Positions 9,399 to 16,882 of a stretch of DNA of 64,000 bases are shown in pieces. Every line of letters starts with the position of its first letter. The stretch's first letter is position 1. Position numbers and translations under genes: made by a program. The stretch covers positions 4,257,001 to 4,321,000 of the forward strand of contig NZ_JAUSZK010000001.1 of assembly GCF_030817495.1 (NCBI RefSeq), in the 5' to 3' direction. The notes beneath the pieces are model-generated. The model was given only the letters and a program-made list of their open reading frames with translations, was not told where the DNA came from and made no database searches. The stretch is from Streptomyces sp. V3I7. Its GTDB lineage: Bacteria; Actinomycetota; Actinomycetes; Streptomycetales; Streptomycetaceae.

Positions 9399-9428
9399 TT
9401 GTGAGACGCGATACATCGCGTTACTGTG
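9399..9428 (+). promoter_or_regulatory. Promoter of the ABC exporter with a perfect operator-like palindrome in its spacer
   Basis: TTGTGA (9399-9404) and TACTGT (9422-9427) are separated by exactly 17 bp. The spacer is filled by the perfect inverted repeat ACGCGATACATCGCGT (9406-9421; 7-bp arms, 2-bp centre). A repressor bound there would exclude RNA polymerase. It lies 89 bp before the start codon of the ATPase gene. No regulator gene of a matching kind sits next to it, so the binding protein is unknown; the position and symmetry make a control site likely. Confidence 0.6.
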
Positions 9429-9515
9429 TGTCGTGTGCTCGTCGCCGACGTGTCTCGGCTCCTCACCGCACCAACTCAGCTCTGTCAACGAATCCCTGAC
9501 GACGTGGAGACTTAT

Positions 9516-10532
9516 ATGCCAGGCGCCATCTATGCCGAAGGTCTGGTGAAGACCTTCGGTGACGTAAGGGCACTGGACGGCGTCGACCTCGATGTCCCCG
9601 AGGGCACGGTCCTCGGCCTGCTCGGGCCGAACGGCGCGGGCAAGACGACGACCGTCCGCTGTCTGACGACCTTGCTGCGCCCCGACAGCGGCCACGCCGT
9701 CGTCGCGGGTGTCGACGTCCTCGAGCATCCGGACGCCGTGCGCCGTTCGATCGGCCTGTCCGGCCAGTTCGCGGCGGTCGACGAATACCTCACCGGCCGG
9801 GAGAACCTCCAGATGGTCGGCCGGCTCTACCAGATGAAGACGAAGCGGGCGAAGGCCCGCGCGGCGGAGCTGCTGGAGCAGTTCAACCTCACGGACGCCG
9901 CCGACCGCCCCACCAAGACCTACTCCGGAGGCATGCGCCGCCGCCTCGACCTCGCGGCCGCCCTCGTGGTCTCCCCGCCCGTGATGTTCATGGACGAGCC
10001 CACGACCGGCCTCGACCCGCGCAACCGCCAGCAGTTGTGGGAGGTCATCAAGCAGCTGGTCTCCGGCGGTACCACGCTGCTGCTCACCACCCAGTACCTG
10101 GAGGAGGCCGACCACCTCGCCCACGACATCGCGGTCGTCGACCACGGCCGCGTCATCGCCCAGGGCACCTCCGACCAGCTCAAGGCCCGCACAGGCGGCG
10201 AGCGCGTCGAGGTCGTCGTGCACGAGCGGGAGCACATACCGGTCGCCGCCGAGGTGCTGCGCGGCTTCGGCAAGGGCGAGACCACGGTCGAGGAGCACAC
10301 GCGCAAGCTGACCGTTCCCGTCACCGGCGGTGCCAAGCTGCTCGCCGAGGTCATCCGCGAGCTGGACACCCGCGGCATCGAGATGGACGACATCGGCCTA
10401 CGCCGCCCCACCCTCGACGACGTCTTCCTGTCGCTGACGGGGCACGTGGCCGAGGCGAAGGACGAAGAGGGCGGCGGCCAGGGCGGCCGCACCGACAGTG
10501 GCAAGGACAGCCGCAAGGAGGCCGTGAAGTGA
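9516..10532 (+). CDS. ABC transporter ATP-binding subunit, DrrA (daunorubicin resistance) type
   Basis: 338 residues. Walker A is GPNGAGKTTTV (about residue 37), the ABC signature is YSGGMRRRLDLA, Walker B is VMFMDEPTTGLDP, and the switch His appears as LLLTTQYLEEADHL. The C-terminal extension with LRRPTLDDVFLSLTGH is diagnostic of the DrrA subfamily of drug and lipid exporters. The ATG at 9516 follows GTGGAG. Its stop overlaps the GTG of the next gene (GTGA), so ATPase and permease are translationally coupled. That partner gene is now split by an integrative element, with an element-borne permease copy immediately downstream. Confidence 0.95.
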   Translation: MPGAIYAEGLVKTFGDVRALDGVDLDVPEGTVLGLLGPNGAGKTTTVRCLTTLLRPDSGHAVVAGVDVLEHPDAVRRSIGLSGQFAAVDEYLTGRENLQMVGRLYQMKTKRAKARAAELLEQFNLTDAADRPTKTYSGGMRRRLDLAAALVVSPPVMFMDEPTTGLDPRNRQQLWEVIKQLVSGGTTLLLTTQYLEEADHLAHDIAVVDHGRVIAQGTSDQLKARTGGERVEVVVHEREHIPVAAEVLRGFGKGETTVEEHTRKLTVPVTGGAKLLAEVIRELDTRGIEMDDIGLRRPTLDDVFLSLTGHVAEAKDEEGGGQGGRTDSGKDSRKEAVK

Positions 10533-10732
10533 GTGCCGTCACCGAGACCGCGCGGGTGGCGGCGCCCGCCAACCCCGTCAGCCAGCTCGTCCGCGACTCG
10601 CTGATCGTGGCCCAGCGGAACCTGATCCGCATGTCACGGATTCCGGATCCTGTTCGCTCGTCTCGGCGAGGTTCCATCTCGCCGCGCATCCAAGACCAGC
10701 GGTCCAACGCCTCGAAGGAGCAGGTGAAGTGA
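10529..10732 (+). pseudogene. N-terminal fragment of the resident DrrB-type ABC permease, cut by the element
   Basis: Starts at the GTG overlapping the ATPase stop and reads as a normal permease N-terminus for about 40 codons (SQLVRDSLIVAQRNLIRMSRIP). It then turns into unrelated residues and stops at 10732. The rest of this protein reappears in phase at 16771 (VFGLIQPIMFVVLF), 6.1 kb away. The foreign tail ends in KEQVK, much like the KEAVK end of the ATPase. This suggests the element carries the last codons of another ATPase gene followed by its permease. As it stands the 67-residue product cannot be a permease. Confidence 0.85.
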
Positions 10733-11557
10733 GCGCCATGAGCGATTCCCTGGTCGTCGCCCATCGGAACTTGATCCGCATGGGCCGGATTCCCGAAATG
10801 CTTATTTTTGGGCTGATCCAGCCAATCATGTTCGTGGTGCTGTTCACCTACGTGTTCGGCGGCTCGATCCAGGTCGGCTCGTCCAACGCCACCCAGGCCT
10901 ACCGCGAGTTCCTGATGGCCGGCATCTTTGCCCAGACCGTCACGTTCGCCACGGCGGGCGCGGGTGCGGGCATCGCCGACGACATGCACAAGGGTCTCAT
11001 CGACCGCTTCCGCTCCCTGCCGATGGCACGTGGTGCGGTGCTGACCGGCCGGACCATCGCCGACCTGGCTCAGACGGCGCTTACGCTCGTCGTCCTGGCG
11101 GTCGTCGCCCTGATCGTCGGCTGGCGCACGCACGAGAACTTGGGCAAGGCGCTCGCCGGATTCGGCCTGCTCCTGCTCCTCGGGTACGCGTTCTCGTGGA
11201 TCGGCGCACTCATAGGCCTGTCCGTGCGCACTCCTGAAGCGGCGACCTCGGGCGGTCTGATCTGGCTGTTTCCGCTGACGTTCATCTCAAATGCGTTCGT
11301 CGACGCGAACCAGATGCCGTCCTTCCTGCGGCACATCGCGGAGTGGAACCCGTTCAGCGCCACCGTGCAGGCGTGCCGCGAGATGTTCGGCAACCTTCCC
11401 CCGGGCTTCCGGACGCCCGACGCCTGGCCCATGCAACACCCCGTGTGGGCCTCGCTGATCTGGTCGATCGTGATCATCCTGATCTTCCGCACCCTCGCGG
11501 TCCGCAAGTACCGCCGGGCGGCCGGTTGATGACTCCGCCTTCCCGGATCCTGTTCGC
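10643..11557 (+). repeat. 15-bp direct repeat bracketing the element-borne permease
   Basis: CCGGATCCTGTTCGC occurs at 10643-10657, on the left element junction, and again at 11543-11557, 14 bp after the stop codon of the element's permease. The copies are exactly 900 bp apart and lie in the same orientation. The permease gene lies between them, as if it were a cassette gained at an att-like half site. The range given covers both copies and the sequence between. Confidence 0.7.
10729..11529 (+). CDS. Complete DrrB-type ABC permease carried at the left end of the integrative element
   Basis: 266 residues of the ABC-2 permease family with six hydrophobic segments. It has FGLIQPIMFVVLFTYVFGG near the N-terminus, MARGAVLTGRTIADL in the middle, and the C-terminal RTLAVRKYRR. 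The GTG at 10729 overlaps the stop of the preceding fragment (GTGA), 8 bp after GGAG, copying the arrangement of the original ATPase-permease pair. It is closely similar to the resident C-terminal half at 16771-17502 but differs at many third positions and uses rarer codons (CTT ATT TTT early on), so it came from another strain rather than from recent duplication. It probably replaces the interrupted subunit and pairs with the ATPase at 9516. Confidence 0.92.
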   Translation: MSAMSDSLVVAHRNLIRMGRIPEMLIFGLIQPIMFVVLFTYVFGGSIQVGSSNATQAYREFLMAGIFAQTVTFATAGAGAGIADDMHKGLIDRFRSLPMARGAVLTGRTIADLAQTALTLVVLAVVALIVGWRTHENLGKALAGFGLLLLLGYAFSWIGALIGLSVRTPEAATSGGLIWLFPLTFISNAFVDANQMPSFLRHIAEWNPFSATVQACREMFGNLPPGFRTPDAWPMQHPVWASLIWSIVIILIFRTLAVRKYRRAAG

Positions 11558-11620
11558 CAAGGTTGGCTAGGTGGCAATTGGCCCGCATACGGCGCTGACC
11601 AGGGACAGCAACATGCAACG

Positions 11621-11652
11621 GAGCCCCCTCCAGGGCGGAGGGGGCTCTTCTT
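11621..11652 (+). terminator. Rho-independent-like terminator after the element permease
   Basis: GAGCCCCCTCC (11621-11631) pairs perfectly with GGAGGGGGCTC (11637-11647) around a 5-base loop and is followed by TTCTT. It lies 92 bp after the permease stop, and would close the ATPase-permease transcript. Confidence 0.75.
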
Positions 11653-11740
11653 GTACCTCGGGGTGCTGTCACCAGCACTACCTTTCGGACACCAAAAACC
11701 CGAACGGGTACTGCAGGCTGGGCGGGACGGGGGCCAAGCT

Positions 11741-12893
11741 ACTGACCTTGAATGCGTGATGTCGTCATGGTGGCGGGCGTCGGAGGCCGGTGCTGGTGAG
11801 GCAGCCGTCGAGGACGTCATGGCGGTACTGGAGCTGGCGGAGGCCGCGTCGGACGGCAGTGATCAAGTCATCGGGGTCGGCGAAGGCGCGATTGGCCACG
11901 GTGGTGTGCCGTAGGACGGACCAGATGCCCTCGACCGGGTTGAGGTCGGGTGCGTAGGGCGGCAGTTGGAAGACGGTGAGCCAGTCGCGGTCGGCGATGT
12001 AGCGGCGCATGCCGGCGGTGAGGTGGGTGTTGAGGTTGTCTCAGACCAGCACCATCGGGCCGCCAAGCTGCTGGTGGGCGGTCTGGATCAGGTCGCGGTA
12101 GTCCTTCCAGGAGAAGCTTTTGCGCCCATCGGGCCGGGCGTCCGGGCAGGGATGGTAGATCAGCTTCGAGGGTTTGCCGGCCTTGTAGCAGGCCAGGGCG
12201 GCCACCGATAAGCGGCGGCGGGAGCGGCCCCGAACGCGGACCACGGGGGTGTGGCCGCGGCGGGACGAAGTGCGGGTGGTCGGCGGCGTCATCGAGAATC
12301 CGGCCTCGTCCTCGAAGACGAGCCAGGCGTCGAGCGCCGCCACGGTCCTTCCACCTGGAGCCAGGTCTCCTTCATCCAGCCGGCCACCGCGTTCTCGTCC
12401 CGCTCGATCGCCCGCCGGGCGGGGACCTGGCAGCTCCAGCCGTGCCGCTTGAGCAGGGCGGCCACCCCTTGCGGGGTGTAGCTCTTGTGGAAGCGGCGCC
12501 CGATCAGCGTCTTGATCCGCGACAGGGTCCAGGTCTGGTCCGGCCACCCATGTGCCACTGGCCCCTTGGCCAGCTCACGCTCCACCACGGCGAACAGTTC
12601 GTCGCTGAGCAGAGGCAGCGATGCCGGGCCCTTCGAGGCCAGGGCTCTCGGCCCGTCCTGCGACCAGGCCTTGCGCCAGCGCTGTACCGACCGGACGCTG
12701 ACCCGCAGGTTGTGAGTGATGACCCTGTTCTCGTCGCCCTGCTGGAAGCGCTCGGCCGCCTCCAACCGCAACTCCTCGCGGAAGGCCCGCCGTTCGTCGG
12801 TCAGCCCGCCCCCTTGCGCATACCTCATGCACTTGGCGTACCGCAGGGATCACGGACCGTCAGCCCTACCGACACCACGCTTTGAAGGTCAGT
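11741..12893 (-). mobile_element. IS630-family insertion sequence, inactive (1,153 bp)
   Basis: Imperfect terminal inverted repeats of about 24 bp bound it: ACTGACCTTGAATGCGTGAT at 11741-11760 and, on the opposite strand, ACTGACCTTCAAAGCGTGGT ending at 12893. They differ at only a few positions. Between them is a single minus-strand transposase gene, now broken. The length and one-gene layout suit the family. A TA precedes the left end, but no TA follows the right end, so the target duplication is not intact. The IS lies inside the larger integrative element. Confidence 0.8.
11765..12828 (-). pseudogene. IS630-family transposase, frameshifted and with a nonsense codon
   Basis: Three collinear pieces make one transposase. 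12828 down to about 12350 encodes the N-terminal helix-turn-helix part (VITHNLRVSVRSVQRWRKAW, RRFHKSYTPQGVAALLKRHGW). After a frameshift near 12345-12355 the DDE catalytic core starts (WLVFEDEAGFS, first Asp). A TGA near 12040 replaces the Trp of the VWDNLNTH motif. The last part holds QLPPYAPDLNPVEGIWSVL with the catalytic Glu. Two independent lesions mean it is dead. It is flanked by its own terminal repeats. Confidence 0.85.
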
Positions 12894-13075
12894 GAGCCCT
12901 TTCCATCCTGGGTGAGCTGGCATGTGTGGTTGCCAGGTACTCGTGGCCGGCGGTTGCCCGTTCGCCATGGCGCTGGGTGGCGTTGTCGCCTTCAGGCACA
13001 CGGGACGCCCATCTCGATGACGACTCCGGCAGTGCATGGCATCATGCGCAGGATGATCACTGAACGGGGGCTGCG

Positions 13076-13471
13076 GTGCCGGGTGTCTATCTGATGGGGT
13101 ACATACCCTCGCTGGCCATTCTGGTGTTTGCCGTGGCGGCCAACTGGCCGCGTTTCATCCTCAAGCGGCGTGGCGTGCGCACGCAGGGGCAAAAGGGCGG
13201 CGACAGCTGGGGGTCCGGGATTCTCTCGGTGGACGTCATCTACCGAGACCACGAGGGGAAGCGCCACTACGTAACCGTAGCTCCCGAGTACCTACCCACA
13301 GGGGGGCGCTCGTCCGTCATCGAGGTCGTTTACGATCCACGGAATCCCAAGAGGGCGATGTCGGCGGGAGAGTTTGAGCGGCCCGCCTGGAAGACCACCG
13401 ACGGCGGGATCCTCTTCGTCGCGGTCGGCATCGCCCTGCTCTATACGGTGTTCGTTTTGCTCCTGACGTGA
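13076..13471 (+). CDS. DUF3592-like two-pass membrane protein (cargo of the integrative element)
   Basis: 131 residues. The first transmembrane helix is at about 5-25 (LMGYIPSLAILVFAVAAN). A soluble beta-rich domain (about 30-105) follows with VDVIYRDHEGKRHYVTV and IEVVYDPRNPKRAM, then a second helix at 108-130. This layout and the YDPxNP motif fit the DUF3592 family. The GTG at 13076 has GGGGG 5 bp upstream; an internal ATG at 13094 is possible. It is the only apparently intact non-recombinase, non-permease gene in the element. Function unknown. Confidence 0.75.
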   Translation: MPGVYLMGYIPSLAILVFAVAANWPRFILKRRGVRTQGQKGGDSWGSGILSVDVIYRDHEGKRHYVTVAPEYLPTGGRSSVIEVVYDPRNPKRAMSAGEFERPAWKTTDGGILFVAVGIALLYTVFVLLLT

Positions 13472-13483
13472 AGGGACAGCCCC

Positions 13484-13692
13484 TCGCGGTCAGTCTCAGC
13501 TTCGCGGTGCACTTGAGGTTTGAGGGTAGCGACCACCCTGGATGAGGCTGGTGATCCAGGGTGGTGCACCGCAGCCTGCATAACAGGCGCCAGGTTTTCA
13601 GGACGGCTATGGCCTGTTCGCTGGGCGCGCGGATTTTCGCGGCGCCGTTCACAGCCTGCTGGCCTGCGGACAGCCTCTCCTGGCAGTGCCAA
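13484..13692 (-). pseudogene. C-terminal fragment of an IS5-type transposase
   Basis: Read on the minus strand this gives RLSAGQQAVNGAAKIRA, then EQAIAVLKTWRLLCRLRCTT. It corresponds residue for residue to the C-terminal part of the plus-strand transposase at 13788-14550 (LSAGQQAANRSHAKIRA, EQAVAALKSWRLLRKLRCSTT) but is diverged and lacks the N-terminal two thirds. It is a separate, older relic lying in inverted orientation just upstream of that gene. Confidence 0.7.
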
Positions 13693-13787
13693 CCTGCCAG
13701 GTAGCGACGGAATTGGGCTGACGACCAGGTGAAGCCCCTGGTAGATGGGATTTCGACCAAGAAATCCGTCTCCACCAGAGGCTTCGC

Positions 13788-14550
13788 ATGCTTATCTACC
13801 GATCCGGGCTGGACCTGTCCAGCGCCGCCCTGCGCTTCCTCACCTCCCGGCTGCGCGCACACCGCCGGGTCCTTGGCACCCGATGGCGCCGCCTGAGCGC
13901 GGGCCGCCAGGCCCTGCTCACCCTCGCCCATCTGCGCAACGGACACCCCTACGCCCAACTCGCGGCCGGGTTCGGCGTCAGCACCACCGCCTACCGCTAC
14001 ATCACCGAAGCGGTGGACATCCTGGCCGCCCTCGCTCCGACCCTCGCCGAGGCAGTCCGGGTGGCGTCGATGAAGGCGTTCGTCCTGCTGGACGGGACGC
14101 TGCTGCCCATCGACCGGATCGCCATTGACCGGCCCTTCTACTCGGGAAAGCACAAGAAACACGGCATGAACGTGCAGGTCCTCGCTGACCCGTGCGGCCG
14201 CCTGCTGTGGGCCTCGCCAGCTCTGCCCGGGGCCCGCCCACGACGTCCGGGCGGCTCGCGATCACGGCATCATCGATGCCCTCGCCGAGGCTGGCATCGC
14301 CTGCTGGGCCGATAAGGGTTACCAGGGCGCCGACGGCACGGTCCGTGTCCCCCACCGCGGACGGTGGAAGACCCTTTCCGCAGGCCAGCAGGCTGCCAAC
14401 CGGTCCCATGCGAAGATCCGGGCCCTAGTTGAACAAGCCGTCGCCGCCCTCAAGTCCTGGCGACTCCTCCGCAAGCTCCGCTGCTCGACCACCCGCATCA
14501 CGAGCCTCGTCCAGGCCGTCCTCTCCCTGCATCTGGCCAGTTCAGATTGA
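13788..14550 (+). pseudogene. IS5-family (DDE_Tnp_4 type) transposase with a frameshift
   Basis: The N-terminal part from ATG 13788 has the helix-turn-helix stretch AQLAAGFGVSTTAYRYITEA and the first catalytic Asp in LLDGTLLPIDR. It runs to LWASPALPGA near 14230. One frame change in GGGGCCCGCCCAC (about 14233-14239) then moves the continuation (HDVRAARDHGIIDALAEAGI, ADKGYQGADGT, KSWRLLRKLRCSTTRITSL) into another frame that ends with TGA at 14548-14550. With one base changed the product would be a normal transposase of about 250 residues. Programmed frameshifting is known in this IS group, but no slippery run is visible here. Confidence 0.8.
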
Positions 14551-14690
14551 GGATGGAAAACGCTCACTGGCGCGCTGTTGAGTGGGGGCGAACGCCAAGA
14601 GCAGCGCCTAGCGGACCTGTTGTTCGGTCATCTGCCCAACAAGCATAAAAATGGCGGAATTTGTCAGAGAGCGCCTGTCGAGTAGCAAGT

Positions 14691-14750
14691 GGGGCGGCTA
14701 CCCTGAGGGGGATTCACATGGAGACCCCAGGGGGCGGCTACCCCCTGGGG
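14691..14750 (+). repeat. Direct repeat and strong hairpin upstream of the integrase
   Basis: GGGGCGGCTACCC occurs at 14691-14703 and 14731-14743, 40 bp apart. The second copy is embedded in a perfect inverted repeat: CCCCAGGGGG (14725-14734) pairs with CCCCCTGGGG (14741-14750) across the 6-base loop CGGCTA. It ends 44 bp before the integrase start codon. It may be an operator pair, or an RNA hairpin limiting integrase expression. Confidence 0.55.
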
Positions 14751-14794
14751 CCAGGCCAGTCGTGGACCGGCCTGCCAGTCACGGAGGGACTGAC

Positions 14795-16882
14795 ATGGGG
14801 AAGGGTACCGTCATGCGCGGGCGTCGGACCGCTCGGGGCGTGATTCGGGTAGCCGTCTACCTTCGCGTATCTACCGCGAAGCAGGTCGAGGGATACGGCC
14901 TCGACACTCAGAAAAAGCAGTGCATGGCATGGCTGAACTACAAGCTCGGCCCTGGCAAGTACAAGATTCACAAGGTTTACGTCGACGGCGGAGAGTCCGG
15001 AAAGAAGGACTCGCGACCTGACCTCGACGAGATGACCGAGGCCATTGAGAAAGGCCTGATCGACCTCGTCGTGTTCGGCAAGCTGGACCGCATTGGGCGG
15101 ACCATGGAGGACATCCACCTCTGGGTGTTCAACGCCACCAAGCACCACAAGATCAGGGTTGCTACGGCGGATGGTCGCCTGGACAGTGACGACGAGCTAT
15201 TCGGCATCATGCTCAGCCTGTTGTCGTACATGGCGGAGCTGGAACACACCCTGATCCTTGAGCGAACCGCGGGCGGTCGGGATCAGAAGTTGGCCGCTGG
15301 CGGTTGGCCACTTGGCCAGCCTCCGTACGGCGTGATGCTCAGCGGTAAGGGCAGTAAGGCCGTTCCGGTCCTCTGTGAGGACGAGGTTCAGGTGATCGAT
15401 ATTGCCGCGAGTCTGCTTGTGGACCTCGGCTACTCGCGCGATGAGGCTGCCGCGCACCTGAACAATCTAGGCTCCCGCACTCGTAAGGGCCTGTCGTGGA
15501 CAGGCGCGAACCTTGCCAAGCGTCTCAACTCCACAGCCCTTGACGGATACGTGGAGTTCCGCATCGAGCGCACCACCGAAGAAGACGAAGAGGAGACCTT
15601 TGAGGTCTTCCGGATCGAGGTTCCTCGGCCGATCAGTGATCCGAAGCGGGTGGAAGCTCTCCGAAGGGCTCTCAACCGGCGTTCGTTCAAGAAGAAGAAC
15701 CTCACTCACTACCTGTTCACCGGTCGCCTGCACGCACTGTGCGGCGGCTACTACACAGGTGGAAAGCCTGCCGAGTCTCCCATCGCCTACTACCGGTGCA
15801 TGGGAAAGCGGCTGGGACTGAAGTGCGAGTGCACGGAACTCCCCGCACCCGACGTAGAAAAGGCCATCTGGACTGAGGTTGAGGCTCTGCTCTCGGAGGT
15901 GGACAAGTTCAGGGCACTCGCCGCCAAGTGGTTGGGAGCGATCCCGGCACGCGCTGAGACGTACCGGAAGCGTCTCGCTGAGCTGGACGCGCAGATCGAG
16001 AAGAAGAGGGCCAGCCGCAAGGGTCAGCTCCTCGAAAAGCTCACCCAGATCTTCGAAGACGAGTTGGGTGAGGGCGCCGGAGACGGCATCGATGAGGAGA
16101 CCATCCGAGAGGTGAAACAAGCCCTCCAAGCGAAGGAAGACGAACTGATCGCCGAGCGTGACCGTTTGGCTCGCTGGCTCAGGGAGGCCGAAGAACAGCA
16201 GCAACGGGCGGACGAGATCGTTTCCTTGGTGGAGGAGCGGGCGACCGAGATGGACTCCTTCACTCCTGTACAGCGCCGGGACCTTCTTGACCTCCTGGAC
16301 ATCCGCGTACAGGTAACCGGCAAGGGGCAGCCGCACCGGAAGGGGATCGCCGACCCCCTCACGGAGTGGCACAGGGAGACGGGCACGCTGGTGCCGCTCA
16401 AGATCAGCGATGGGGAGTGGGCCAGGGTTGACGCGGTCCTTCCCGACTTTCGCCAGACCGGGACGCCGAAGCGCGAGATGTTCGAGGCGATCTTGTGGAA
16501 GCTGCGGACCGCCGCGGGGTGGAGTGATGTGAGGATGTCCGGGAACTCCTGGGGTGCTGCGAGGAGGCGTGCGGAGGCCTGGCGTACCTCGGGCGCCTGG
16601 GAGGCCGCCATGGAGGCTCTGAAGCGCTGCGGTGGCGTTCCTGTGCCCCCGCTCATGGTCCTGCCACCCATGGAAGTTTGGGGCAGCATCGATCCGAGGT
16701 TCACGGCGCTGGAGCTGGAGGCCTGCGAGAGTGAGGGGGACGGCTGCAACCAGAACCACACCCACGCACAGTCTTCGGGCTCATCCAGCCGATCATGTTC
16801 GTGGTGCTGTTCACCTACGTGTTCGGCGGATCCATGCAGATCGGAGGCAGCACCAGCTCGGCCGCCTACACCAACTTCCTGA
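14795..16882 (+). CDS. Large serine integrase with a C-terminal transposase-like (DUF4096-like) domain
   Basis: About 695 residues. The N-terminal resolvase domain has VAVYLRVSTAKQ with catalytic Ser26, then VFGKLDRIGRT. The recombinase domain follows (GGWPLGQPPYGVM, then TGRLHALCGGYY). A zinc ribbon is formed by C-x-G plus CMGKRLGLKCEC, and a coiled coil spans about 400-510. After that, PLKISDGEWARVDAVLP, then EAILWKLRTAAGWSDVR, resembles the DNA-binding N-terminus of IS5-type transposases, an unusual addition. The ATG at 14795 has GGAGGG 6 bp upstream, while earlier in-frame starts lack one. The last ~37 codons (from about 16771) are read out of frame through host permease DNA, so the C-terminus differs between integrated and free forms. 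Confidence 0.9.
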   Translation: MGKGTVMRGRRTARGVIRVAVYLRVSTAKQVEGYGLDTQKKQCMAWLNYKLGPGKYKIHKVYVDGGESGKKDSRPDLDEMTEAIEKGLIDLVVFGKLDRIGRTMEDIHLWVFNATKHHKIRVATADGRLDSDDELFGIMLSLLSYMAELEHTLILERTAGGRDQKLAAGGWPLGQPPYGVMLSGKGSKAVPVLCEDEVQVIDIAASLLVDLGYSRDEAAAHLNNLGSRTRKGLSWTGANLAKRLNSTALDGYVEFRIERTTEEDEEETFEVFRIEVPRPISDPKRVEALRRALNRRSFKKKNLTHYLFTGRLHALCGGYYTGGKPAESPIAYYRCMGKRLGLKCECTELPAPDVEKAIWTEVEALLSEVDKFRALAAKWLGAIPARAETYRKRLAELDAQIEKKRASRKGQLLEKLTQIFEDELGEGAGDGIDEETIREVKQALQAKEDELIAERDRLARWLREAEEQQQRADEIVSLVEERATEMDSFTPVQRRDLLDLLDIRVQVTGKGQPHRKGIADPLTEWHRETGTLVPLKISDGEWARVDAVLPDFRQTGTPKREMFEAILWKLRTAAGWSDVRMSGNSWGAARRRAEAWRTSGAWEAAMEALKRCGGVPVPPLMVLPPMEVWGSIDPRFTALELEACESEGDGCNQNHTHAQSSGSSSRSCSWCCSPTCSADPCRSEAAPARPPTPTS

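Larger units (their letters stand above)
10649..16770 (+). mobile_element. Integrative element (~6.1 kb) inserted in the ABC permease gene
   Basis: Boundaries are set by where the resident permease reading frame is lost (after ATTCCGGA, about 10648) and regained (GTCTTCGGG at 16771). Inside are, in order: a complete permease gene, a terminator, an IS630-type relic, a DUF3592-like membrane protein, two IS5-type relics, and a large serine integrase whose 3' end abuts the right boundary. An integrase gene pointing at the attachment site is usual for such elements. The limits are good to about 10 bp. Serine integrases need only a 2-bp identical core, so no long att repeat is expected; GT occurs at both junctions. 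No excisionase, replication or transfer genes were recognised, so it may be a remnant or depend on a helper. Confidence 0.8.

Noticed and set aside
10649..16770. Element as an integrative conjugative (AICE-type) element
   Set aside because: No replication initiator, Tra/FtsK-like translocase or spread protein is present in the 6.1 kb.
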